DNA of 64,000 nt from Tretioscincus oriximinensis (GCA_022410635.1 JAJVDF010000190.1:1245156-1309155), one strand, 5' to 3'. Positions 24,215 to 35,125 are shown, numbered from the stretch's first letter. The notes: generated by a model not told the origin, from the sequence alone. Numbers and translations: made by a program.

Positions 24215-24569
24215 TTTTAGAATCAAGTAGGGGCAAGGGAATTCTGGATCTAGTCCTAAATAATTAACAGGATCTGATAAAAGATGTAACTATGTAACTG
24301 TAACTAATCTTATAGGAAACAGTGACCATAACACAATAACCTTCAACTAGAACGTGGATAGAAAGTTTTCAAAGTGCTCTAACAGGGAAACCATAAACTT
24401 TCACAAAGGAAATTTTCCCAAGATGAGGACAATGATAAAAAGAAAATTAAAAGGGAAAGTGAGAAGAGTCCAATTCCTTCAAAAAGCCTGGAAACTGTTT
24501 ACAAATACAATGTTGGAGGCTAAAATACATTAGGAAGAAAAGGGGCATTCCTTGAAGTTGATGGGCAGA
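24215..24569. other. unannotated
   Basis: A/T-rich, nothing recognised. Confidence 0.35.
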
Positions 24570-24935
24570 AGAGTGAGAACAGACAAGGGAAAATATTTTT
24601 TTCACCTAGAGGGTCACAGGCCTTTGGAATTTACTTCCAGAAGAGGTGGTGGTAGCTAGCAGCCTGGATAACTTTAATACAGGATTAATCAAATTTATAG
24701 ATGTCAAGAATATAAACAGCTATTAGGATGAATCTCTTGATACTGCTTTGGGGATGGAGCGACAGGCAGTACTCCTGAAATACCATTTGCAGGGAGTCAA
24801 AAATAGGTGAAGATTTTGTTTTCTGCTTCAGATCGCCCAAGTGCAATTGATGGGCTGTTGTGTGAGACAGAGGGCTGGTCTAGATGGGCTCTGGCCACAT
24901 TCAACAGGGCTTATTTTATGTTCTGTATTCTTTGG
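24570..24935 (+). repeat. CR1 LINE 3' end
   Basis: Runs from GAACAGACAAGGGAAAATA (C-terminal codons) through GGAATTTACTTCCAGAAGAGG and GGTCTAGATGGGCTCTGGCC to the terminal TTATTTTATGTTCTGTAT. Same subfamily as 10029 and 62440, opposite orientation. Confidence 0.8.
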
Positions 24936-25430
24936 CAAATTCCTTTCCAAAATGTCAATTGCATACCCTCAGTCAGATGGCAATAGTTATCTTAATTCTA
25001 GTCCCCCCTTCTATGACCCAGAGTTAGTGTAACATTATTTAGATAGCACTTCAGGTTATCTCAACCTCTATTATGCAAATACGTTGGATGGCACCCAAGA
25101 TAATAGGTAAATGAAGTGATGCAAAGCCTCCTACTAATGGAAGGTGTCCATTTTCTTCCTCTGCAGTTTCTTAGATGATGGTTTTACATTTCAGCTGATA
25201 GCAAGATTAATAGATGGGCTGCCGAGTGAACTGGATTGTCTTGATAGATTGCAAAGTAATCTAATATAGAAGAGACTTATCCAATTGCATGGGAGATGTC
25301 AAACTGAGTCTAGTTTCCAATGGCCTCTTATCAAAATATGTATATAGTAACAAAAGATTGGTTTTAGGGCTCCTTGAAGTACAAAAAAGTACTGAATATC
25401 ATTACAGCAAGCCAGCAGCTTTAACTGGTA
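24936..25430. other. unannotated
   Basis: No recognised feature. Confidence 0.35.
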
Positions 25431-25998
25431 ACTTCTAGAATGGACTATTGTAATGCACTCTATAAGGGGCTGCACTTGAAAATAGTTCAGAAGCTGCAGC
25501 TGATGCAGAACGCAGCGACAAGACTGCTGGCTGGAATGACTAGCAGGACACATATCACACCGGTCTTGAGTGAACTGACCTGGCTGTCAATTTGTTACCA
25601 AGTACCAATTCAAGGTATTAACTCTAAACTATAAGGCCCTGCATAACTTGAGTCCCAAATATCAAAAGAAATGCCTTCTCCCATATCAACTTGCCCGTAC
25701 CTTAAGATCCGCAGAGGAGGCCCTCCTGACTGTACCGCCTCCCTCAGTGGAAAAGATGGTAGGAACTTTGGATAGGGCCTTCTCTGTGGCTATGGAACAG
25801 TCTCCCCCTTGAGGTGTGTCAATCACCATCTCTGTATGCATTCAGAAAAGGTTGAAAAAACTGCCCTACCTTCCATACTTTTAGATATTGCTGGTTTAAT
25901 GTCTTAATTTGGCTTTTATTATTAATCACTCTGAGTTCCTCAAGTATAGGGCAGCATAGAAACGTAAATAAATGAATAAATGAATGATTGAATAAATG
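25431..25998 (+). pseudogene. L2-clade LINE 3' half (reverse-transcriptase C-terminus and tail)
   Basis: The frame at 25440-25634 encodes MDYCNALYKGL, then LQLMQNAATRLLAG and HITPVLSELTWL, the conserved stretch downstream of the RT fingers and palm in L2-clade LINEs. After a frame break the DNA continues through the C-terminal region (GAGGAGGCCCTCCTGACTG) to CTCTGAGTTCCTCAAGTATA and an AAATAAATGAATAAATGAAT tail. The same 3' half, with more decay, occurs at 46185, 53591 and 56935. Inactive because truncated. Confidence 0.8.
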
Positions 25999-26035
25999 AA
26001 CAACAACAACAACAACAACAACAACAATAATAATA
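25999..26035 (+). repeat. CAA/TAA microsatellite
   Basis: About ten CAA units followed by TAA units. The plus-strand open frame beginning here (25996) opens with a run of asparagine codons that are only this repeat. Confidence 0.95.
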
Positions 26036-26387
26036 AATGGGACAGTAGAATTGTAGAAAAACAGCACGAAAAACTCAGCCGATATCAAGACCTGAAAATT
26101 GAACTGCAGCGACTGTGGCACAAACCAGTGAAAGTGATTCCAGTGGTAATCGGCACACTGGGGGCTGTACCCAAAGACCTGGCCCAACACTTGAAGACAA
26201 CTGGCATTGACAAAATCACCATCTGTCAATTGCAAAAAGCCACTTTGCTCGGATCTGCGCGCATCATACGAAAATACATCACACAGTCCTAGACGCTTGG
26301 GAAGTGTTCGACTTTGTGATATTGAGATACGAAATCCAGCATATCTATCTCGTTGGCTGTGGTGTACTGTTGCTTTTATGTCAATAA

Positions 26388-26388
<1 letters not shown>
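26036..26388 (+). pseudogene. R4/Dong-clade LINE 3' end in a TAA repeat
   Basis: The frame running to the stop at 26290-26292 encodes a C-terminal peptide including YQDLKIELQRLW, VIPVVIGTLGAV and LLGSARIIRKYI, a pattern I associate with the C-terminus of R4/Dong LINEs, which use a restriction-like endonuclease. A short 3' UTR ends TCAATAAAATAATAATAATAA. It sits between CAA/TAA repeats on the left and TAA repeats on the right, as expected because Dong elements insert in TAA repeats. Only about 350 bp of 3' end is left; the reading frame of this part is intact, so it may be fairly young. Confidence 0.7.

Positions 26389-26420
<32 letters not shown>
26389..26420 (+). repeat. TAA microsatellite
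   Basis: About eleven TAA/AAT units following the R4/Dong end. Confidence 0.95.
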
Positions 26421-26421
<1 letters not shown>

Positions 26422-27821
26422 GGCAGGGGAAGACCCTGAACCAAGTAAAACATTTTTCATTAAAATTTGATACCTAAATAAAATATTCCAGGTTCCTAAT
26501 GTAACACAGAAAGAGTTTTAATACATGCACACATAAGAAGTGAGTGTTTTCATTTTTAAAGTTTGCTTTGAAATCCCTAGAGCAACCAGTAAATCTAGAG
26601 CAAGTTTAAGGAATGGAAAAATCGGTCACTGCTATTTCTCACATGTCTTTTTTTAGTCCATAACATACAATGAGCAGTGGGAAAACAAGCTCCAAATTGC
26701 TTACTCAGCAGCAAAAGTCATTTTGAGGGTTTACTCTTAAGTCAAAGAAATACATGATTCATCTTCAGTTGGATGGTTCTGTTTGTTCCCAGCTTGTCTG
26801 TGTACACCCAGACATCTGCTGCTGGGCTTCTGCATTAGAATTGTTACTTGGTTAGAATAAATAATTTGTAAAAAAGCTGGATTTAAATACAACTTAAAAT
26901 ATGCATACATATTTCCAGATTTTTTTTTAATTGAAAAAGGAGGGAGGTCTGTTTTTACAGATGTGGAAGCTGCACCATTCCCTGCATAGAACAAAGCAGT
27001 TTGTACTTAGACTGCAAATTTTGGCTTTAGCTGGGAGGGTCTGAAGGGCAGGAAGTATATTTCTATCCTTGGAATCCTATGAGGCAAATGCGCATTCATT
27101 AATCTCCCTATTCTGACTGGGGTCCCTGGACCATATAGACCTATTTAAACAGGTTTAATAATATTCCAGTCCAGATGGACATTTGATTACCTAAATCAGG
27201 TCAGTGCAGACACGATGCATTAGCAGGAGGAACAGGGCTTTTCTAGTCTGCACCAGAGTGTTGAAGTGAGAGGCCCAGGGGTGGGCTAGGCTGCACACCA
27301 TTCCATTCTACAGATATGTAGAGGAAAGGAAGGAAGATCCTACAGTGGTGGCACTAAAAATTGAACTAGCTATAGGGTAACCAGACATCATTCTGAGGTA
27401 TAACGACCAATGACAGGATTCAGAACCTTGGCAGCCTCCAAAGACCAATGATACCATAATGCAACAGTCTAATTCCACTAGTACATACAAATTTCGTGAT
27501 ATAGATATATGATTTTGGATAGCAAAGCTGCTGGAAGCATATTACCCATTTATGCCACTTCTATGAATAAAAGGACTAATCTTGAAAAAAAAATAGCCTA
27601 GCCTCTTACATATAAAGGTGCACAAACCATAAATCCTCACCTATCTTAGGAATTATTTTACAATCATTACCAGTTTATAAAGGATTCTATGTACTTAAGA
27701 GTATCCTATTTGTATACCAAACTGGAACATTCTTGAAGATGCACACACCTTAATGATGTCTTGATGACCGTCTTCTGCAGCCATTTTCTCAACCCCAGGT
27801 GCAAGCATCTATATTTGGGAG
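26421..27821. other. unannotated, with source of a 37-nt inverted copy
   Basis: No recognised gene. 27311-27347 is repeated in inverted orientation inside the TIR element downstream (27916-27952) with one mismatch. Confidence 0.45.
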
Positions 27822-28047
27822 TAGACTAACCAGATTTTCTGAGGCCCAAACTGGGGTAATTAATATTCATGCTAATATGCATGTTCATGAATTTGCATAC
27901 CTCTCCAAAATCCCTCACTGTAGGATCTTCCTTCCTTTCCTCCACATATCTGTCTAAGAAATCCACAAAGTGCATGAGAATTTTTGAAGTGTGTGAGAAT
28001 TTTCCAAAGTTTCTCCCCCCCCCCCAAAGGGTAATCTGGCCAGCCTA
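27822..28047. mobile_element. TIR element, TAGRCTGACC family (long type), 9-bp target duplication
   Basis: The ends are TAGACTAACCAGATT and AATCTGGCCAGCCTA. The nonamer ATTTGGGAG flanks both sides (27813-27821 and 28048-28056) without mismatch. The interior shares GGGGTAATTAATATTCATGC and GTGTGTGAGAATTTT with 47432 and 54245. Inside is a 37-nt segment (27916-27952) absent from those relatives. No ORF. A 9-bp duplication suits Mutator-like elements, with hAT (8 bp) less likely; the superfamily is not proven. Confidence 0.85.
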
Positions 28048-28056
28048 ATTTGGGAG

Positions 28057-28904
28057 CAGAGGCAGGAACATAGACTTCCACTGAATGTTGTTAGCTGTAT
28101 AGTAGTGCTCCTCTTTGCAGTGTTGCCAAAAACTAGTCTCTATTGTTAAAGCAGAACCTGCCTTTGATTACAAGAATTTAAGGAATTTGAAAAGATGGCA
28201 TACCTGACCAATTATTTCCTTCCTTCCTGTTTGTTCCATCTTTATATTCTAGAACTAAGCTCTGAAGCAGATGCCTTAGTCATTTTCATAAACATGCATG
28301 AGAAATATAATCTCTGAAGCTGTAAAGCTACATAATCCACGATGTGTTGTGACCACTCAGCTATGGTTATCATGAAAACCAGGATAGGACAACTGCAGCT
28401 TTAAGCATATAAAAAAGAGTATTTTTGCAAGAAATACATTTGCTGAAATTTCTCCTTTTCCATACTCATTAAAGGTGTAGCTATCCTGTCCTGTTTTTTT
28501 ATGGCAACCCTATACTGCATCAATTGCTATGCATAGGAAATAGTGCTGGAAACAAAGTGCCTAACACCTGCTATACCAAATGGGATGACAGATGAACTGA
28601 TATCTTAAATAACGGAACAAGAGATCGAATGCCTCAGCGACAGAAACAGGATAGGATCTTAAGTGAGGACTAGAAGAAGGGCCATTTCACGTACGGTGTC
28701 TCCCATGCGCCTGGTGCTTGTTTTTGTATTAATATCCCATCCATTACCTGAAGGTATGTTTAGAACAGTTAAATATAATTAAAATACATTCTAAAATGGA
28801 GCCTACTCTTCCCCATGCCCTGGAAACTATAGAACATTTGCCTGCCACCTTACGAGTCCTTTATCATTTATTTCCTGTATCTCTGACATCTGCTGTTTCT
28901 CTGT
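28057..28904. other. unannotated
   Basis: No recognised repeat or gene. Confidence 0.35.
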
Positions 28905-29090
28905 CATTTATCAGACTCACCAATTTATATCTCTCTCCATTGACTTCTCATTCTCTCCCACATTCAGTTTAAGCTTTTAGTTATGACTTTTAAAGCCCTT
29001 CATAATCTTGCTCCCCTCTACCTTTCCTCTCTTGTTTCTCTATATCGTCCTTCCCGGGTTCTCCGCTTGGCTCAAACTATGCAACTTTAG
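28905..29090 (+). repeat. L2 LINE fragment
   Basis: CAGTTTAAGCTTTTAGTTATG through AAAGCCCTTCATAATCTTGCT matches 17085-17130 almost base for base, then continues CTTGTTTCTCTATATCG. The 3' part is replaced by a tandem repeat. Confidence 0.65.
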
Positions 29091-29091
29091 C

Positions 29092-29178
29092 AATCATATG
29101 GTGACTCCATATTAATCTACCAATCATATGGGGATTTCATATTAATCCAGAATCATATGGGGATTTCATATTAATCCG
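29092..29178 (+). repeat. three-copy tandem repeat of about 30 bp
   Basis: Units start at 29092, 29122 and 29151, each AATCATATGG..., ending CATATTAATC. The last two units are nearly identical and the first has a few substitutions. It directly follows the L2 fragment. Confidence 0.9.
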
Positions 29179-29925
29179 TATTAAAATGCCAGAAATTAAA
29201 CAAATGTGCAACTACTTTCTCTGCAGTACTCACCACTGACTGAAAAACTCCAGCACGTGGTTTAACCAATTTCATTTTCTGATGGAAAAAAAAACCCTTT
29301 TAAAAAACTGCCCACTTCCTTAAACGTATCCGGGTAAAAGGGATTCTCAGGTAACCAGAAATAAAATAGGAAGCAAACCCTACATGCTTTTGGGCTATTT
29401 TAAAAAACAAACTATGTCTAGATGCAGTCTTTGGCCCTTTCAGCATGCATTATTATTCTGTTCCTATGGAGGAGTGCAGAATTTGCCATCTGTTCAAGAG
29501 TGCAAAATGGAAAAGTCCCACAGAACACTTCAACCACACTGAACAAAGCAATGGTGTGGAACATGGCAGCAAAAATGACTTCGTATCTCACTACCAGTAG
29601 AAGCCAACTTTCAGGGGTGTCATATATGTGCACTGACTACCTCCATTCTTGCATATAAATCATATATTGCACGATTCCTGTGATTTGCTTATGTACATTA
29701 ATTTGCCTAAGGTAATACGTAATGGTCTCACTAGTGGGAGGAGTTTCATTGGTGGTACCAGCTGATAGTCGGGGGCCTAGTTAAAAACTACATAAGAAGG
29801 AAAAGCCTGACTAGAGGAGTTATCTGGTCAAGAAAAAGTTGCTGGTGTTCTTTCAGCTTAAATAAAATCACTTTCACATTATTACAGTGGCATGCTATAT
29901 TGAAGGCTTCAGTTCCAGTCTCAAC
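29179..29925. other. unannotated
   Basis: Two open frames on opposite strands fully overlap (29418-29658), which is a mirror artefact. Nothing recognised. Confidence 0.35.
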
Positions 29926-30198
29926 CAACAAGAGCCAGTTTGGTGTAGTGATTAGAGTGTGTGACTCTTATCTGGTAGTCTCCCGGTTTGATTTCCCACT
30001 CCTCCATGAAGCCAGCTGGGTGACCTTGGGCCAATCACAGTTTTTTGAACTCTCTCAGCACCACCTACTCCACAGGGTGTCTGTTGTGGAGAAAGCAACA
30101 AAAGCTATATGCTCCATCCTATGGTAGGCCGCCCTGAGACCTTCAGGTATAGGGTGGATATAAGTACAAATAAATAAATAAATAAATAAATAAATAAA
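29926..30198 (+). repeat. MIR-like SINE (family 1), best preserved copy
   Basis: GAGCCAGTTTGGTGTAGTG, box B GGTTTGATTTCCC, CORE-like GGTGACCTTGGGCCAATCAC, and the L2-like end CCCTGAGACCTTCAGGTATA before an AAATAAATAAATAAAT tail. A good reference for family 1. Confidence 0.85.
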
Positions 30199-30894
30199 TT
30201 GGCTTACAAATGGACTGTATCATGACATTGGACCAGCATGTCATGTGGGAGCATACATGGCCTCAAGCCTGGTATATTAGCTGGACGTTTCTGACGTATG
30301 GGCCAGGATGGAGTATCTGAATATGGGCAGTTTTTAAAGTGAGGTACTAAATAACCTGGCCTAATGTGGATTAGAATTTATAATCTGGAATGCTGCAACG
30401 TGGGATAGTTTGTACTGTGCAGAAATTATCTATGAGAACAGGATGATAAAACAGATGGGCTACTGGTCCAATCAATAAGGCATTGTTATGTTTCTTCTAT
30501 TTGTATTTTTAAAATGTTATTATGATTGCAATTTCTGTTGCCCCACAGAAATTAAAGATGTGGAGCTGTGCAACTCCTATTCATTTCAGGTGTTTGAAAC
30601 ATACGCGTGAATCTAACTTTGACAGACTCAAAAGTGTGGTATTCTTGGGTTTGAAATATTAATTGCAACACTCAGATTTGGCAGAGAAAGGCATGTTACA
30701 TTCCCTCTCCCTATTAATAACATTAATATTAGATGCAAGCCAGGAAGCCTATACTGTCTTTGAGGCTCTGTGAAGTGTTATCTAATAACGCTAAGTGCAT
30801 GGAACGCGTTCCTGACACCAGGGATTTCTTTGTACAATAATTTTGCAATTGTTATTTCATTCTTCCAAGGGATCCAGCTAGCTTAAGGTAAGTG
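30199..30894. other. unannotated
   Basis: Nothing recognised. Confidence 0.35.
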
Positions 30895-31075
30895 ACTCTG
30901 TTTATTGTATTTATAACCTGCCCTTTACTAAATGGTCCCAGAGCATATAACAAAGCAAACGTGAATTAAATTCTTAAAATCACCTTGATATTAAAAAAAC
31001 AGAGGAAAACCCCCAGCAACAGCAGCAAAATATGCAGCCAAAATGAATTTTAAAGATGCTTAAAGATGAAGTAAT
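30895..31075 (-). repeat. L2-clade LINE 3' tail fragment
   Basis: GTTTATTGTATTTATAACCTGCCC opens a decayed complement of the L2-type end (AAATGGTCCCAGAGC replaces GAAGGTCTCAGGG). Confidence 0.45.
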
Positions 31076-31325
31076 TCCATATTGTGCCTCTATGAAAGAT
31101 ATATGATTGTTGTCAGTATTCAAATGTCCAAACCCAGGACATAATTTACAGTCTTATCCCAACTTTGTTTTCTCTCCCCATCCTCTCTCCCAGGAGTCCC
31201 CAGATTGTGGACTTTTGTCTTTATAGCCTGGATGAGATTATCATGGGTTGTTTGTGAAATCCGTAATATATGGCATCCCTACTTACAATGGAATAGGCTG
31301 TGGATGGCTCCTTCGGATTGCTAGT
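31076..31325. other. unannotated
   Basis: Nothing recognised. Confidence 0.35.
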
Positions 31326-31414
31326 ATATTTATTTATTTATTCTTATACCCTGTCCCATAACCAAAGGTCTCAGGGCGGCCAACAGTAAAAACAATACTT
31401 TTTACTGTTGGCCG
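31326..31414 (-). repeat. L2-clade tail ending in a perfect 16-bp hairpin
   Basis: TATTTATTTATTTATTC and ACCAAAGGTCTCAGGGCGGC identify a minus-strand L2 end. Its inner boundary is a perfect inverted repeat: 31377-31392 against 31399-31414 with a 6-nt loop. The second arm is a flipped copy of the L2 sequence, and the SINE follows at once. Confidence 0.75.
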
Positions 31415-31740
31415 GCACGGATAGCAGGCACGGATAGCTCAGTCGCTTAGGAATTCGTCTCTCGCCTGGGAGATCGGGTTTCGAAGCCATGTGTGGGACG
31501 TGGGGAGGGGTGAGCACCTTCCACTAGCCTGTAGCTCTAGCCAACCCAGCTATTCGAAAGCAGGAATTGCAAGAAATTGCAACTGACTGCAAGTAGATAC
31601 ATGGGAACCACCAGAGTCTGATGGGGAAGATAGATGGAAGCCTTCGGGCAAAAATATATCCTTGTAAGCCGCTTTGAGTCCCTTTGAAAGGTGAGAAAAG
31701 CGGGGTATAAGAACCAAGTTCTTCTTCTTCTTCTTCTTCT
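31411..31740 (+). repeat. tRNA-headed SINE (family 2), with duplicated start
   Basis: GGCACGGATAGC occurs twice (31414 and 31427) before the full A box, suggesting a start-site duplication. Body and L2-like tail match 6944 closely. It ends in CTT repeats. Confidence 0.85.
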
Positions 31741-31747
31741 TCTTCTT

Positions 31748-31781
<34 letters not shown>

Positions 31782-31782
31782 A
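31720..31782 (+). repeat. CTT then CTA microsatellite
   Basis: About ten CTT units run directly into about eleven CTA units at the SINE 3' end, a typical tail-seeded microsatellite. Confidence 0.95.
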
Positions 31783-32151
31783 AAATTAGCACATTAAAAT
31801 AGTAACAAAACAGTACCTGAAGCTGGAAAGCCCATCCCAACTTCATGTTCAGTTGAGTACTCATAAGCAACATACTTCCAACGCTACTTCTAGATGTCTT
31901 ACAAATGGTGAAAGTCTCATGGTAACAATATAAGAATCATGCATTTCTGCTGTCCTCAGACACATGTCTGCTCCAAGCTAGCAGCTGAAATATTGCATGG
32001 ATCATTTAAAAGTGACTACAATATTACATTTGGCCCTGTAACTTTCTAGAAATTTTTTTCTGATGCAAACTAAACATTATATTGGGGGAAGTGGGTTCCC
32101 AGTAGATTGTCTTACAATGCAGGGAAGATGTTCTATGGGATACACTTGGGG
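31783..32151. other. unannotated
   Basis: Nothing recognised. Confidence 0.35.
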
Positions 32152-32783
32152 TGCGTTCACACAACTATTTTATGCCTCAGTTATAGCGCCATTTTGAAGA
32201 TCACGTCACACTTGTTAAGCGTGTATGAGTAAAACTTCCGCAATAAAGACCATTTATTCTGCAATGAAGTATTGCTTGGATAATCAGGAATAATCAGGAG
32301 CCTAGGTCTGGGTAACGTTTTGGGACATAGCTTGGCCACCCACATGCCAAAATGTCCCAAAATGTCCCAAAACGTTACCCAGACCTAGGCTCCGTATAGA
32401 TGGGGCCAGCCAAATGCAGCCGTCTCCCCTCCTTCAGCAGAATTCCCTGCAGATCGGCTCTGCCTGCTGTCAAATAGATCGGCTGAGGGGAGGAGGAGGT
32501 TTTGTTCCTCTTCCTTTTGCAAAGCCGATCTCCAGGCAGAAGCCCCCAAAAGCAGACGGAGGGTAGCCTAGGCTTAGGAAAAGGCTTCTCATGACATGGA
32601 GCCGGCAGACTGGCTCTGTTGGGCTGGCTGGCTGCGTATCACGAGAATTCATGTATATATGTGAACAGACACGCCATTGTATATTCCGGAATATAGCTTT
32701 GTGGTGTGAAGGGATAGGCATTTGCTATATTCCAGAATATAAATTTATTTCGGGTTTTAGCTTGTCGTGTGAACATAGCCTTA
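32152..32783. mobile_element. TIR element, GCGTTCACAC family
   Basis: Left end GGGGTGCGTTCACACAACT; the right end is the inverse of AAGGCTATGTTCACACGAC. The interior carries ACAGACACGCCATTGTATA and TATTCCGGAATATAGC, also found at 45827-45880 in the related element 45478-45910. It includes the perfect 32-bp hairpin listed next and a less A/T-rich middle. The 83-codon and 66-codon frames inside have no recognised domain, so it is probably non-autonomous. Confidence 0.65.
32297..32393. repeat. perfect 32-bp inverted repeat (hairpin)
   Basis: Arms 32297-32328 and 32362-32393 are exact reverse complements. The spacer of 33 nt carries an extra AAAATGTCCC, duplicating part of the right arm. It lies within the TIR element and is absent from its relative at 45478. 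Confidence 0.95.
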
Positions 32784-33558
32784 GTCTATAGAACCAATGT
32801 GGAAAGGCTCTCATTCAACAAAATGCATAGGAAAATAGGTTTGTCTGTGAGGGTCGGGCTACTTGCATTTTTATACACCTTTAATAAAGCCTTGTCATGA
32901 ACAGAATCACGCAGCAAATGAGTGAGCTATTTTCTTTGCAATTATCCAAGGTAAAGTTGGATGTTCTAAGGCCTGAGCCTCACATTTCATTTCCTGCACT
33001 TTCGGCCCTTCTGTCTGCTCCACGGAACCACATGTGTCCTGAGAGGAAGATTCATGGTAAATGGGGACATACTTGCAAATGTGTTGCCTCGCTTAAAAAA
33101 AAAAAGCGATTTAAAAGTAGCCTACAAACCAATCAAATCCAGTTGGAAAGGGTTTTTTTACACTTGAAAAAAGAATAGCATTCATGATTTGTTGCTCAAT
33201 CATATTAAAAGCACTTTTTTGCAGCTGATGAAAAAGAGATGGCCAGTCAGGCTTGGAGAGGAGAAATTGGCTGAATTACTTGGAACAAATTGAGCTGGAA
33301 GAACAGGGGAAAGAAAGAAAGCTAACTAACTATTATGAATATGAAAATTACTGAAGTGGATTTTTTTTTTGGTTCAAAGCATTTCAGCAAAATTGTGTCT
33401 GGCTGAACCACAGCGCCTGAAGCATCTCTAACTAGAAGCAAATTCCACAGACTGGGGATTAACTGTGAGGTAGCATTTCATGCACCACTATCTCTTAAAT
33501 CACAGAAACTGGCAGCATCCAATAATCTGAACATCTGAACTGGTATCTCACATACCAT
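32784..33558. other. unannotated
   Basis: A 93-codon plus frame (32897-33178) lacks recognised domains and crosses an A run. Confidence 0.35.
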
Positions 33559-33875
33559 TTTTCAAGGAAATCAACTCTGATTACTCACTGGAAGAACAAA
33601 TATTAAACTTGAAGCTCAAATACCTTGGCCAAATAATGTGAAGATAGAACTCACAGGGAAAAAAAAACAGTGGTGGGGAAAAAGGAGATGTTGGAGGATG
33701 AGATAGGTAGTGCTTTGGAAGCAATGATCATGAGCTTGGACGGACTTTGGAAGGCAGTGAAAGATAGAAGAACCTAGTGTGCTATGGTCCATGTGTTGAT
33801 GGAAAGTCAGACACCATTGAACAACAATCTAATCTCTTGCAGAGCATGGCAATTTCTCTTCTGCATCAAACATTA
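33559..33875 (+). pseudogene. BovB LINE 3' end
   Basis: Contains the BovB-type order: CTCACTGGAAGAACAAAT, AAGCTCAAATACCTTGGCC, GAAGATAGAACTCAC, GATGAGATAGGTAGTGC, CATGAGCTTGGACG and GTCAGACACCATTGAACAAC. These correspond to the last codons of BovB ORF2 and the GTCAGACACRAYTGA end. The frame is broken. The final 60 bp (TCTAATCTCTTGCAGAGC...) also follow the BovB end at 35203-35287, so they belong to the local subfamily's 3' terminus. Confidence 0.75.
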
Positions 33876-33929
33876 GAAACTCCTTTTTTCTCTCCCTACT
33901 TCTTACACCCTTTCTAGCTAGAATTATCT

Positions 33930-34215
33930 TGAAGAAGAAGGAGGAGGAGGAGGAGGACTTTATATTTGTCCTTCTCACCCAGTGACTCAGAGCAGCTTAA
34001 AAGCATTTTTTGCCCAAAGGCTGACATCTACCACACTGCAACGGTACCTATTAATCTGCTTGCAATTTCTTCCTTTCAAACAGCTAGGTCAGCTGAAGAT
34101 GAGGCCAGTAGCAGGAGTGCATCCCTCTCTACAGCAGACTCATGAGGCTTCAAACTCTGATCTCTCTGATGAAAAATTGTTGCTCTTAATCTCTGCCCCA
34201 GAGTGCCTCTACCTA
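33930..34215 (-). repeat. tRNA-headed SINE (family 2), diverged
   Basis: Starts with a GAAGAAGGAGGAGG tail (complement of CTT repeats), then TCCTTCTCACCCAGTGACTC and TTTTTGCCCAAAGGCTGACAT, matching the complement of family 2. The head is hard to recognise. Confidence 0.6.
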
Positions 34216-35125
34216 GAGTAATCTTAAAAAAATCCCCACAATCAGTTAACACTTTAATTCTAACAGTTTACCATGTTCTGTTCAACTGCTATAACAGAGA
34301 ATGGTTTGGTCATTATTTATGAGTCACTAAGATTTTTATTTCCTTTGGGCTTCTTAAAGAAAATACAAAAGCTAATCTGTCTGGGAAACTATAAAGATTC
34401 CTCTGAGATTTCCATAAATTGCCATAAATTGTCATCACATAAATTGTGTGTATTTTCTTCAAAGTTCATTTGCGTTAGAACAGTTTCATTACAGCTGTTC
34501 AAGTTCAGCTCTGGGTTCACAATGTCAATTTCATATGTATCCTTATAGGTGTTTTTTTTATGAATTCTAATTCATTCCACATGATGGTTTATTACTTTAC
34601 ACACTGACTTTTTCCTCTACAATTTTCTGCTACTCCCCTAATTAAAAATTACAAGGCAAATACAAGTGTGACAAAAGCTTTTCCATCCCACAGCACTTCC
34701 AAGGAGACCGGCATTGTTCTGTTGTTGAGAGAATGGGGTAGATGCACAACTGCTTAGCTATGGGGAAAATCTACATTTAATTGCCTGGAAAGCCTCCTAA
34801 TTGCCTTGTAGAAGTTTTACTGTATATAGCATGTAATGATGGTTTTATGTTTTACAACTATGGCTTTATCTGTCGGAAAAACCGGTGATAGTGAAAAGCG
34901 AACAAATAAAATGGCTTGGCTGAACCCACTTGACTTTGACAGGCATGAAATGACGTCAATTTCACTCTTCTGGAAATGATCCTGAAGACTGGAGACTCGT
35001 GCTGTCTTCTTTCTGTGCAGGGGGACAAACTTTGACTAGTTAACATTTGCCCACAGATACAAAATCTGCACTGGATCAATGTGGATCGGACTACGAATGC
35101 AGTCCATTCCACAATGCAATGTGGA
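34216..35125. other. unannotated
   Basis: No gene or repeat recognised; frames on both strands are short. Confidence 0.35.

Noticed and set aside
25996..26292. 98-codon ORF beginning with a long asparagine run, as a new gene
   Set aside because: The asparagine run is the CAA/TAA microsatellite; the rest is the R4/Dong C-terminal remnant.
25819..26460. 213-codon minus-strand ORF, the longest in the window
   Set aside because: It is antisense to the L2 and R4/Dong remnants and stays open because both microsatellites translate as homopolymers (tyrosine, valine).
29092..29178. CRISPR-like repeat array
   Set aside because: Units are contiguous without spacers, and the genome is vertebrate.
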